A DNA stretch of 64,000 bases. It comes from Ophiostoma sp. CBS 140.51. Lineage: Eukaryota; Ascomycota; Sordariomycetes; Ophiostomatales; Ophiostomataceae. Both the position numbers and the translations under genes were made by a program. Below the pieces are notes generated by a model, which saw nothing but the letters and a program-made list of their open reading frames with translations, searched no databases and had not been told where the DNA came from. Below, piece after piece: positions 53,357-64,000 of this stretch (positions are counted from its first letter, which is position 1; the number at the start of each line of letters is the position of its first letter). The DNA lies in assembly GCA_029298735.1 (NCBI GenBank), contig JANSLP010000011.1, positions 124,001 through 188,000 on the forward strand. The letters are read 5' to 3'.

Positions 53357-54736
53357 ATGACGACCTATCCGTGGCAGCATGTGGCCCGCAGCGGCCGCCA
53401 CAGCCTTGCGACCCTTTGCCGCAGCCCGCTTGCCGAAGTGTCGGGCGCACTCGGCGATCTGGGCACGCTGCTGCCGCTCATGGCCGCGCTCGCTCTTCAG
53501 GGATCCATCTCGCTCTCGTCGACGCTCGTCTTCTCGGGTCTCTTCAACATGGCTACGGGTCTCTGGTTTGGCATCCCGCTGCCCGTCCAGCCGATGAAGG
53601 CTATCGCTGCTGCCGCCATTGCCGAACGTGCTTCGCTACGAGATACTGTTGCTGCTGGAGCCATCGTAAGCAGTGCCGTCCTCATCCTCGCTGTGACGGG
53701 TCTTCTTCGTCGTTTGGCCGAAGTCGTGCCAACACCTGTTGTCAAGGGCATCCAATTGGGCGCAGGTCTGTCGCTGGTGATCTCGGCTGGTGGAAACTCG
53801 CTACTGGGTGGTCTGGGCTGGGTAGCCCGTCCGTCCGTGCTGGATAATCGGCTTTGGGCTTTGGCTGCGTTTGTCGGACTTCTCTTAACCCAAAGAATGG
53901 CTCCAGTAAGCTCGTCGTCATCGTCGTCTACTCGGGCACTCTTCCTCCCCTTTGCGCTCGTCGTCTTTTTGATCGGTATACTCTTCGCCCTGATTGACCA
54001 CCACCACCACCCTAGCCATCTGATGCCCCATTTCGATATCTGGACGCCTCGTATCTACCTGCCTCACTGGCTGTCGAGCGATGCCTGGGCCATGGCCATC
54101 GCCCAGCTGCCACTTACTACGCTCAACTCGGTCGTCGCCGTGTCCGCCTTGGCCGAGGAACTGTTCTCGCCGTCCGCTCTTTCGGCTCTGTCGCTGTCTT
54201 CGTCGACTTTTACGCCCGCTACTTCGGTTACCGCTTTCGGCTGCAGTGTCGGCGCCATGAACTTGATTGGCTGCTGGTTCGGTGCCATGCCCGTCTGCCA
54301 TGGTGCCGGAGGACTGGCTGCCCAATACCGCTTTGGTGCACGGAGTGGAGCAAGTGTTATTCTCCTGGGGGCTGCAAAGCTGCTCTTTGGCTTGTTTCTG
54401 GGCGAAACCTTGTTGGACCTTTTACGCGCCTTTCCACGCAGTCTTCTCGGTGTTTTGGTCCTGGCGGCTGGTCTCGAGCTGGCATCGGCCGGAGCTACTC
54501 TGAACGAGGGAGGCGACGTTTCGTACTCTGCCACCCAGAAAAGAGAGCGCTGGACTGTTATGCTTATGACAGCCGCCTGCTTGCTCGCTTTCAAGAATGA
54601 TGGCATCGGTTTTGTTGCGGGTCTGCTGTGCCACGCCTCCTACCGTCTCGCCGATGCTCTCGAGGCCCGCCGTAGCCGCCGGAACCGTCTTCGCCGGCCC
54701 GGACACGACGAATCGAGTGCTCTTTTGGCGTCGTAA
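53357..54736 (+). CDS. MOT1: MOT1-type molybdate transporter (SulP-related)
   Basis: A single-exon protein of 459 residues. The frame is open from 53228 by a GTG, but the ATG at 53357 (CAAGATGACG) starts just before the conserved region. About ten hydrophobic spans are visible. Family signatures are clear: GALGDLGTLLPLMAAL at ~30-45, GIPLPVQPMKAIAAAAIAE at ~72-90, and VCHGAGGLAAQYRFGARSG at ~314-332. These are the two motifs that define the MOT1 (molybdate transporter 1) branch of the SulP superfamily, which lacks the STAS domain; none is seen here. It imports molybdate for molybdenum-cofactor enzymes such as nitrate reductase. A Ser-run and His-run loop (SSSSSSSS, HHHH) separates the two halves. 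Confidence 0.93.
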   Translation: MTTYPWQHVARSGRHSLATLCRSPLAEVSGALGDLGTLLPLMAALALQGSISLSSTLVFSGLFNMATGLWFGIPLPVQPMKAIAAAAIAERASLRDTVAAGAIVSSAVLILAVTGLLRRLAEVVPTPVVKGIQLGAGLSLVISAGGNSLLGGLGWVARPSVLDNRLWALAAFVGLLLTQRMAPVSSSSSSSTRALFLPFALVVFLIGILFALIDHHHHPSHLMPHFDIWTPRIYLPHWLSSDAWAMAIAQLPLTTLNSVVAVSALAEELFSPSALSALSLSSSTFTPATSVTAFGCSVGAMNLIGCWFGAMPVCHGAGGLAAQYRFGARSGASVILLGAAKLLFGLFLGETLLDLLRAFPRSLLGVLVLAAGLELASAGATLNEGGDVSYSATQKRERWTVMLMTAACLLAFKNDGIGFVAGLLCHASYRLADALEARRSRRNRLRRPGHDESSALLAS

Positions 54737-56482
54737 GCACCACCGGTACGGAGAACGAGGATATGGGAGGAAACCGTATACGAATAACGAGGAAACGGGA
54801 AAACGAAGAAACGAGGGAACGAAGGAACGGAGTAACGATATATAACGGTATCTGCATTTGTGAGTGATATTCCAGCAATTTTATGTCAATATACGTCAAT
54901 ATACCCCGAATCTTTTTTGCAAAAATTTCTTTTTGTCATCATCGATATGTACACTTGTACACGTTTTCTTCCTCTCCCTCCCCGGCTGCCTCTCTCTTTC
55001 TTCTGACTTTGGGCACGTGCCCTTCTTCGTTTTACCTTCTCCTTGTATCCTTCTCTTCCATTATATGTAATTCCCTCACATAGGGGTACGTTCTCGCACT
55101 GTCGCGCTCCCGCAGAGTTTTTGAAAACTACGTATATACGCGTCAGCGTGTCCGAGGAGGAGCGGCCAACAGTCACTGTTGGGACGTCTATGGTAATATC
55201 TAAGTAGGGAGGAATCAAGAAGGATGGAAAGTCTTGTGGTATGGATCGAGGAAGTAGAGTCGACGACGAATTTACGAATCGGGGGAGTGTGGCTGGTGTC
55301 GGCATAGTCGTCGGCATAGGCGTCGGTAAAGTCGTGGGTGTGGTTGTGGACTTGGACATGGTCGTGGACGACTATGGTAGTTTATTTCTTTTGAAGGAAG
55401 AAATCATGGAAAGGTTCATAACTGCTGGTCCGGGTGAGAAAGCCCTCTAAATAGCTATGGCAATACACTGGAAGATTCTGTGGACACGTCAGAACCGTGT
55501 GTACTCAGCTCCAAAGTCGATGACAATGACTCTTTGGAATTTCCACGCTAACTGTGCAATATTGCCTCCTTTTGCGCGCAATAAGCGGTACAATAGTTGG
55601 GTGCTCACGAGATGCCACCAATATACTGCATCACCGTGCTGCAGAATTTTCATCTCTCGGCAGTTCGGGATGGTTTGCATCTGAGAACTCTCTCATTTGG
55701 GTTCGCATCGTCGGATTTCTCGTAGATGACCGTATTAGAAGCTTCTGTTCACTTTGTTTTTCTGTACCCTTGAGCACCGAAAGCCCAGCAAAACAACAAA
55801 AACTCACACTTCACCTCAACAAAACTCACCGTGTTACTCGCCCTGTAGCACACACGACTTTTCTCGATATTTTGATGCCAACATCGCCAACAGCACCGCC
55901 AAATATGATAAAAGTATATAGAGAAATCGACACTCATTTGCAACAGCTTGCAAAAACACAGACTATTTATCTCAATTGTTGGTCAATGCGAGGACTTTAT
56001 ATTAACAGTATGTACCTTACTGGCGGTTTCAAGCGACGTTGGCCATGCTCTGCATCTCTTCCCTGCTCCCTCCACCAATTTCCTCTTATTTCCCCCATTT
56101 CCACTCCCCTCCACCAAAATATGCAGGGCTACCAGTCTTGGAAAAATGCTTACAACTCTTGCAGGGTATGTGGTCTTTGACCTCGAGGCTGCGGATGTTG
56201 ATATCTCGACATCTCGATATCTTGGTCTCTGTCTCGAATCTGATCTGATATCGATATCGATATCGACTCGATATATCTATCGCCTTGAGTTCCTCTTTTG
56301 GGCGGTCGCGAGATCGCTTAGACACGATTGGCTGAAATACGCTCAAGACCCATATTTTCTATGGCATGTGCGAGTGCACGTGCGCTATTGGCCCGATACT
56401 GACCAGCCCCACTTTAGTACAGTCCCGACTGCCTCCCGTTTTTTTTGCCAAAAATTTTTAGACTTGGCAGAATCGACCACTC
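54737..56482. promoter_or_regulatory. Intergenic region and 5' flank of the Fhl1-like gene
   Basis: 1.75 kb with no recognised gene. Downstream of the MOT1 stop is A/G-rich 9-bp-type repetition (ACGAGGAAACGGGAAAACG). About 220-240 bases before the Fhl1 ATG is (GATATC)3 at 56247-56264, a self-complementary run within a wider stretch of GATAT/CTCGAT words (56200-56280). An inverted CCAAT (ATTGG) occurs at about 56384. Confidence 0.45.
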
Positions 56483-59242
56483 ATGGCGGAGTATTTTACA
56501 CCGCCCGAGCACCTGCCGCCGTTCCCCCACGACGACGACCTCAACTCGACAAGTACTGGATTCTTTGAATCAGAATTCGAATCAGAATTCAACACCTATC
56601 TTGACGCCCACGACGTGCCCGAAGACGAACAGCCGCGACGCTTTCGCAGAAACTACGAATCCCGTCGCATCCCAGGGGAAAACTACGCCGAAGAAGACTT
56701 TCTCTGCGAAGGGCAACAGGATCCTGACCGCCCCTACAGATACTACCCCAGGAAACTCTCACCGGAAACCTGGAAGCTTTATCACGGCGAACGAGCTGCC
56801 ACGCCTGCAGCGATGACTTCGCCATCTGGAGCCGGCGACGGCCCGGCTGGCCCGCCGAAATTCGGGAATTTATTTGATAGACCCCCCGAGCAGAAAGCCA
56901 CAGAGGCATCGGCATCGATGGATGATCAACAAATTCAGCCTCAAAACGACAACGAAGCATCAACATCATCAAGAACAGGACAGGCCCAGGACCCATCTCA
57001 GTCTGCAGACCAGACACAGCTGCAATCGGATGATAACGGGCTCCTGCCGCTCCCGCTTTCTCTCCCTCGATCCTCTGGCAACGACAACGAAATCGGCAAC
57101 TTTGATCCAGCATCCATCCCCATCGAAATGGACATTGACCTGCCCACATTGCCGTCCATGCAGAACCCTCAGGAATTTACAGCCAACGACTACTTCCTCA
57201 ACCCCGGCACAGCCGACCCATTCCACAACAATCCCATGCTCACCCGCCGCGACAGCCTGATCAATGGCACTGGCAACGGCAACGGCAACGGCAACGAGAA
57301 CGGAGACGAGGACACCGAGCACATCCACTCCTTTGCCCGTCTCGTCTTTGCCGACGCCGTCTTCCACATGACCACCAAGAGCCTGCTCATTGGTCGCGAC
57401 ATGCTGGCTATCGAACAGGCAAAACGCAACCAAGAGGCAGGATTCGACATGCACACAATGGGTGGTCACGGCAGCATTGCCATGGGTGGAGGAGGTGGAC
57501 TTGGAGGCGCAGGCGAAGCAGGAGCAGGCGGCAACGGCGACGACGATGACGACGGCGACGACCAGGAATTGCCCAACGTTCACCGGTATAGCCGCTCGTA
57601 CGTCAGCCAGGAAGGTGGCTTCCTTGGCCCTTCGCGGTCTGCCGAGCTGCGCAAGCGGCGCAAGCCCAAGTCGTCCACCTCGCGTCCGGCCAGCTCACAC
57701 TCCAACGGAAACGGCGGCGGCAATAGCAACGGCGACGCCGACGAGGTAATGCAGGACCAGGACAACCACGCCGAAGGCGCGAACGGAAACGGAAACGGAA
57801 ACGGAAACCAGCAACCACAGGCCGAGGAAACGGACCATGAGGCTATGGCGCCACCACGCGCGCCCAACCCCGTCGCAGATCGCGAGTACGTCAACCACAC
57901 GCCCGGCTCGGCCCACCTGACCGTCAAGGACTTTATGCCGTCCGTCGACCGCGAGGGCTTCCTGGGCATCCACTCGCCAGGCAACATGGCCGAGGTCGTC
58001 AGCCGCACCAAGGGCATCTCGCGCCAGCACATGAAGATCTGCTACAACGCCGACAAGCACACGTTCGAGGCCATCCCGATCCACCGCAACGGCTTCTTCG
58101 TCAACGACAAGTTCGTCGCTGGCCAGACTGCGACGTTACGCAGCCACGACACGATCCAGATCAGAGACGTCCACTTCACTTTCGACATTAGCTACGTCCC
58201 CAAGGGCAAGACCGGCGGCGAACCCGAGTTCATCAAGAAGCCTAAGGGCACTAAGGCCGGCAAGAAGCGTCGCAACAAGGCGGCTGCTGCTACTGGGGGT
58301 AAGGAAATCAGCTTTGAGTTTGAGAGAAATAACGGCTCCTCGCCTCATGCGCGTGATACAAGTGAAGAAGGCGATAGCGATGGCGACGACGGTGATGCTG
58401 GCGATGCCGAGCTGGCCGCTGGCGAGCCGCCGCCTGCTGTATCTCGCGTCTTCCCCCCAGAAGCCGACTCCTCTCGAACTCCAAACAACATAAACACAAA
58501 CACAAGCATAAACAGCACAAACACTCTTCACACGCAGACTCATACTCATACTCATACTTACTCTTCTTCGCCCGCCATAAATTCGCACCATCAACTCCAT
58601 CAACCCCATCATCTCCAGCCGTCCCCTAGCGGCAGCGCAAAACTAACATCTGCGGCACTATCAGGACCCTCCAACGGGCCGAACTCCTCATCCTCCTCAC
58701 ACCACAACACAAGTCCCGAACAGACACGCACCGACCTCGCGGCGGCCCACCCTGCCAATGCAGTGGCTGGCGCCCCCGCTGGCGGCGGCGCTGTTCCTTC
58801 GGGCGCTCCTCCCCCTGCAGGTAGCCCACCCAACACCAACGATCCGGCCGAAATGGACGAGAACCTCGCCGAGATCGCCGAGATCATGCAGACCTTCCGC
58901 GAACGCAACGAGGCTGGCCAGCCCAAGAAACGCGGGCCCGGTCGTCCGCCCAAGAACGGCCTCTTCTCTATCCGGGAGATGAAGGACCGCATCGAGCATG
59001 GCGGCCTGTCCCCGGAGCAGGAGACGCTTCTGCAAAAGGCCATCCAGTCAATGCGCCACAAACAGAAGAAGTCCCGCAACCCGGCCAACGGGTCTGGCTC
59101 GCAGGAAAAGAAGGCCCAGCAGGATGCGGCGGCAGCAGCAGCGGCAGCGGCAGCTCAGAAGACACCCCAGCAGCAGCTGCAGGCCCAGTTCGCTCAGCAG
59201 CAGGCACAGGCGCAAGCACATTCACAATCACAGGCTCATGCT

Positions 59243-59292
<50 letters not shown>

Positions 59293-62200
59293 CCAACTGC
59301 ACTTGTTGCAACAGCTCCAGCAACAGCCAGTCGTTGCCGCACCGGGCGATATCCAGCAACACGGCCAGCAGCTTCTGCACCTTCAGCAACAGCAGCAGCA
59401 GCAACCTCAACAGCAACTCGGCGACAACGATGTCGAGATGCACGACCTTCACCTGCTCCAGGCCCACATGGATCAGACAGCCACTGCCAACAACGCCAGC
59501 GTCAACGCCACCATGGACTACCTCAACCCCATCGCCAACGACCCGAACGCTGACCCCAACGACCAGAAGACGGCTCAGTTGTTGCTCGAAGCCATTGGTG
59601 CCACCTCGGCCAACGAGCTCGCTGACGTGGCGACTTTGGGCCAACACGTGGACTTTGCTGCTGGCCATGTCGACGCCAAGGGCAAGGGTGTTGCTACGAA
59701 CGGAAACGCCGACGCCAACGGCTTCCAGCAGCCCGGCTTCGACAACATGGTCCCTGGTACGCCTGACGGCAACGCCGACGCCCAGGGCTACCCCTTCAAT
59801 GCGCAGTTCAGCACGCCTGTTGCCGGCGGAAACAACAACAACGTCGCTGGCACGCCCAATGTCTCTGGAACGCCTAGTGTGTATGGCACACCCGGTGTCG
59901 ATGGCCAGACGCCCGTCAAGCGCAAGGTCGGCCGGCCACGCAAGCACCCACTGCCCGAAGGTGCCGAGGCGCCGCCCGAGAAGCGCAAGTACAAGCCGCG
60001 CAAGCCCAAGCCGGGTGATGAGGGCAATCAGTTCCTCGACGACGGCAACGGCGGCCTCATCGAAGTCGCTCCCGATGGCACCATCGTCAGCGGTGCCGGT
60101 GCGGTTGTTGACGACGACAACGGCGGCGAGGGCAGCAGCAGCGGTGCTGGTGGTGCCGGTGGTGGTGCCAACGGCAACGGAACTGCCAACGCCAACGGTG
60201 GTGGCACTGCGGCCAACCGCAGCCGTGTCGAGCGCTACAAGACGCCGCCCCTGGAGCTCAACGCCGACGACTACACAGCCGCCGAGAAGGCGAAGCCCAG
60301 CAAAAACTACAGCATCCTCATCGACGAAGTACTTACCGAGGCTGTTCCCCACGGCTTGTCGCTTAAGCAGATCTACAAGCGCATTCAGATGCGGTACAAG
60401 TACTTTTACTTTTGCGTCGAGACCAAGGGCTGGGAGAGCAGTGTCCGCCACAATCTGATTGGGAACTTGGCGTTCCGCAAAGACGAGAACACGAGCACCT
60501 GGCACCGTGTACCGGGTGTCGAGCTGGACGCCGGAAAGAAGCGCGCCAAGGGTGGCTCGCCCGAGCACCAGGTGTACCCGGGCCCCTGGCAGCTGCAACC
60601 CGGTCAAGACCCTCAGCAGTTGCAGATGCACATCCAGCAGGTGCAGCAGCAGCAGCAGCAGCAGCAGCCTGGTGTGCCTCCCCTGGGTTACCCGGCCCCG
60701 CCGCAGCAACAGCAACAGCAACAGCAGCAGCAGCAGCAGATGCCTGGACAGCAACAGGTGCCCGGCCAACCTCAACAACAGCAACAACAACAGTTCCAGC
60801 AGCTTCAACCGGGCCAGCAGCCTCAACAGTTTGTCGGCCAGCACCAACAGCAAGGCCAGCAGCAGCAGCAGCCGCAGCAGTTCGTCCAAGGTGCCATGGC
60901 TCCTCCCCAGCAACCTCAGCAACTTCAGCAACAGCAGCAGCAGCAACATATGGCTCAGGCAGGCTATGCTGCTACTCAGAACGGCTCCAACGTCAACGGC
61001 AATGCATCCCAAGTTCAAGGCCAGCCCCAGCACGTCCAGCAGCAGCAGCAACCTCAGCAGCAACCTCAGCAACAAGTCGTCTATGCTTCGGTCGAGGGCC
61101 AGGGTCACGATCAACAGCAGCAGCAGCAACAACAGCGTCCTCCTCAGCCTGCTGCCGCCTACCACTTCAACCAGGTTACACCTCGCAGCCAGCAGCAGCA
61201 GTTTGCCAACGCGGCTGGTGCAGTGAACCAGGGACAGGGAGAGGGCCACGTCGACATCTCGGCTCGTCCTCCTCAGCAACAGCAGCAGCAGCCAGGCCAG
61301 AACATCCAGCAGGCTCAACCAAGAATGCAGCCGCCCCAGCAACCTCAGCAGCAACAGCAGCAGCAGGCCCCAGCCGCCACTGCTGCCGATCAGACTGCCA
61401 CCGCCGAGGCCGAGGCCAAAGCGCTTGCACTTAAAAATGCGCCACCGGCCATCTCTCCTGAGCTCGTCAACCTCGTTCGCCTCTTCCGCACCCAGGTCGT
61501 CACCCAGGCCAACACGCTGTCCGAAAATGTCGAAGCCATAGCCATGGCTGTCGCCAACCGTGCACTCGGACTGACAACGACGATTAATGCCAACGCTCAG
61601 CTCGACGAGATTCTCTACGGCGTGTTCTTGAATGTTAGGTCCTCGCTCGCACCCTCGGCTCTGCCCAGCCCGGACCTCATTGCCAGGTTGGTGGCATTCA
61701 GCGATAGGTTTGTGGATATCATCAAGCACAGGGTAGGTAGCATGGCCGAGCTTCTGGTGCTGTCGGCCATTGACCGCTGTCTCGGATTCACCGACGCGTC
61801 CCTGATGCGTCCTAAGACGGACGCCGAGCGCCTCGAGATTGAAGGAGCCGAGCGCCTGATCATGGAGCAAGCGCAAGCCGTCATCGACGAATATCGTTTG
61901 ACTTTGCCAGCGCGGGCCACTGCGACGCCGACTCCAGGACCTTCAACACCGGCACCTTCCACGCCGGCTCCTACCCAGGCTCCAGCTCAGGCTCCAGCTC
62001 AGGCTCCAGCTCAGGCTCCAGTTGTGGCTGCCCCGGCTGCTCCCGCTCCCGCTCCCGCTCCCGCTCCCGCTCCGGCCCAGCCCGCGCCTCAATACCGGGC
62101 TCCTCCTCAGGCACAGACCCCCCAAGCACAGGCTCCTCAGGCACAAGCTCCTCCTGCTCCTTCTCCCTCGCCCGCCCCGGTTGCAGCACCTGCTCAAGCG

Positions 62201-62863
62201 CCTGCCCCTCAAGCGCCTGTGGCCGCAGCTCCCGCTCAGCAGCCTCCCGTCGTGGCCGCTCCTGCACCTGCACCACAGCAGCAGCAGCAGCAACCTCAAC
62301 AGCAACAGCCTCTTCCGGATGCGCCAGCTCTTAAGCCTTCTCCCTCACCAGCCCCTGCTGTTCCGGCTCAGACCACTCCTGTTCAAGCCGCTCCTGTTCA
62401 GGCTGCTCCCGTCCAGGCTACTACCGCTGTTCAGTCTCAACCTTCCCCTGTTGTATTCGCTGCTCCGGTTGCGCCGATATCCCTGGCTGATCAGGTTCAG
62501 GCTTCTTCGACTCCCTTGGCTGCCACGGCTGCTCGGCCTACTCCCCCTCCAGCCGTTCAACCTGTCCAGGCTGCTCCAGTTGTTAAGGCTTCTCCTTCTT
62601 CTTCGCCTGTTGTCCAGTCTGTTCCGGCCGCCCGGGCCGCCCCCCCTGTTCCGGCTATGAAGGCAGAACAGTCTTCGCCGCCTACTCAGGCCATCAAGGT
62701 GTCATCTTCTCCAGAAGTCCAGACTGCCCCTGCGGTAAAGCCCATCCAGTCTGTTGAGTCCGTTCCTGCTCCAGCCGTTTCTGACACTGCCACGCCGACC
62801 CCGACACCTCCTCCTACCCAGGCCGCGCCCCCGGCAACGGTACCCCCGACGTCAACTGTATAG
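56483..62863 (+). CDS. fhl1: Fhl1-like FHA and forkhead transcription factor
   Basis: A single-exon frame of 2126 residues from an ATG at 56483. An FHA domain starts at ~279 (IHSFARLVFAD to SLLIGRD at ~300-306), is interrupted by a Gly/Asn-rich insertion, and resumes at ~465-575 with GISRQHM (511-517) and NGFFVNDKFV. Two AT-hooks are at ~815-824 (RGPGRPPKNG) and ~1147-1154 (KVGRPRKH). The forkhead domain is at ~1271-1350 (NYSILIDEVLTEA, then GWESSVRHNL). Long Gln runs (CAG/CAA, including 16 Gln at 59243-59290) and a Pro/Ala/Gln tail fill the rest; a helical block lies at ~1655-1810. Yeast Fhl1 has the same FHA plus forkhead pair and controls ribosomal-protein genes with Ifh1. The size is over twice that of yeast Fhl1. 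Nuclear location is expected. Confidence 0.9.
59243..59290 (+). repeat. CAG/CAA tract encoding 16 Gln in the Fhl1-like gene
   Basis: Sixteen consecutive glutamine codons with mixed CAG and CAA. Further Gln runs occur at about 60645-60668, 60707-60740, 60775-60790 and 61110-61135. The CAA interruptions should limit slippage, but length polymorphism between strains is likely. Confidence 0.9.
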
Positions 62864-64000
62864 ATGTCTTCACCCCCAATGACACGGTGAAAACAGCATA
62901 TCACGCCTGATGATATCCACATCCTGCATGGTATCGTCTCATCACCTGCAGCATCAAAAGCGTCATTGCATGCCCTTGCAGTATATCCTCAGGGCGTCGC
63001 GGCATTCCACTATTTCATATCAGCTTCTGATTTTTTTGTTTTGTACCTTTGTACACCTGTGCTTTGTTACATCTTTGTTGTCGTTTGTTTGTTTGTTTCT
63101 TTTTTTTTCATTCTTTTCTTCTTCTTATCTTTTTATGTTTTGTTTATTCCGTTCTTGCGTACCCGGTTACACAAAATTATAGAAACGGATTTGGGTAGGG
63201 AAAAATGGGAGACGGGACTGGTTCAAAAACAAAAAGGAACATTGTCCCCCCCATCAAAGGCGTTGACGGCGTTCTTGCTTTTCTACGACACCCACCGCTT
63301 GGTTATTGCTTTTTTGTCTTTTTATTTTTGTTTCCTCCCTGTTTATTTTTACTTTCTTTTCTTCTTTATTGCTATCTGGTCTGGGTGTATTATCGCAGCG
63401 AAGGGCGCTCCGGAGTTTTGTCTCTATTTTTGACGACGTCTTCTTTACTCGCTTTTCCCTCCCTCCCTCCTCTATCTCTATCTTACCCTTACATGTCATT
63501 TCCTTCTTCTTCTCCTGTACAACACAAAAACAGAGGCCCTGGTAGGCTGCCACGGCTTTGGGCTTTCGGTTTTTACTTGTCACGAGGAGTTATTATCCTG
63601 TATCTTAAAAGGGTCCTTCATGTTGACTTTGTTTTAGTCTTATATTCTTCTTTTGTTTATCTTTTCCCCTTTTGGCACACTGCCGGGGTGTGGGTGTGGA
63701 CAAGACACCTGCGTGTGTCTGTCCGATAATACAAACACGTTTTTACTCTTGATAAGTTGTTCGCTCTTAATTCTTAGTTGTGATGTAAAAATGTGTTATT
63801 ACATTGATGCAAATGGCAGTTGACTCTATGACCCCCTGTAAATCGCTGTAAGGCCGGGCCTGGATGTCCCCTAAAACTCCCCTAAAAGGCCTGAATAGCC
63901 TCAAAAGCACCAAAAACATCTGATCGTCGTCTCTACATGGTATTTACTTCTCGACGCACTCTCCTTTCCAATATGTACTGTTCGCCAACCGCTCTATCCC
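62864..64000. other. 3' flank of the Fhl1-like gene; no gene seen
   Basis: T-rich, pyrimidine-skewed DNA (63.0-63.7 kb), consistent with a 3' UTR and spacer. The open frames here read as Phe/Ser/Leu-rich noise. No gene is supported up to the window end. Confidence 0.55.

Noticed and set aside
59228..61876. 882-codon frame antisense to the Fhl1-like gene
   Set aside because: It is long because CAG/CAA runs read as Leu runs on the other strand. No domain is seen, whereas the plus strand has forkhead, FHA and AT-hooks.
1..64000. tRNA genes, transposons, RIP-degraded repeats, CRISPR arrays
   Set aside because: No convincing B-box/cloverleaf, no transposase or reverse-transcriptase motif, no long terminal repeats and no spaced direct-repeat array were seen on reading both strands. 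A tRNAscan and repeat-library search would be decisive.

Overview
This is a window of nuclear DNA from a filamentous ascomycete. Genes sit on both strands, short introns have GT(A/G)..AG ends with CTAAC-like branch sites, coding sequence is GC-rich with many Q/S/P/A runs, and the spacers are long and strongly strand-skewed (polypyrimidine or polypurine). The gene content (a WetA-like conidiation regulator, Flc/TRP-like channel, DUF3433 membrane protein, SUR7/PalI protein, Fhl1) fits Pezizomycotina, most likely Sordariomycetes. An Ophiostomatales/Sporothrix-like genome is my guess from style alone, not a demonstrated assignment. No tRNA, rRNA, transposon, CRISPR or prokaryotic element was found.

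Layout. 873-3899 (+) is a low-complexity Ser/Pro/Arg-rich protein of unknown function preceded by three short uORFs. 3900-13583 is a 9.7 kb stretch without a convincing gene, leading to a WetA-like developmental regulator at 13584-16931 (+). Convergent to it is an Flc/TRP-like channel (18157-20616, -). After another 6 kb spacer come two minus-strand genes: a DUF3433 membrane protein (26683-29889) and a CASTOR-like ACT-domain protein with one intron (32573-33978). Then follows a compact housekeeping block: a METTL25-like methyltransferase (36890-39031, -) divergent from mitochondrial ribosomal protein uS13m (39741-40159, +, one intron), a convergent membrane dipeptidase (40451-41899, -), and a divergent F-BAR/DEP/RhoGAP protein of the Rgd2 type (43662-46505, +, two introns). 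The last part has a SUR7/PalI tetraspan protein (51076-51774, +), a MOT1-type molybdate transporter (53357-54736, +) and a 2126-residue Fhl1-like FHA/forkhead factor (56483-62863, +).

The genes do not form a pathway or cluster. Shared themes are growth and nutrient control (ACT-domain sensor candidate, Fhl1, mitoribosomal protein), cell surface and polarity (Rgd2-like, SUR7/PalI, Flc) and conidial development (WetA). Several reading frames listed from non-ATG codons were trimmed to the first plausible ATG, and introns were placed by eye. The most interesting points are a RhoGAP domain lacking the usual arginine finger, an FHA domain split by a long insertion, a ladder of in-frame stops made by a 9-bp repeat at the end of the uS13m gene, a possible unannotated exon near 36.3-36.6 kb, and the large WetA upstream region. 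I did not find a convincing wholly new biological system.
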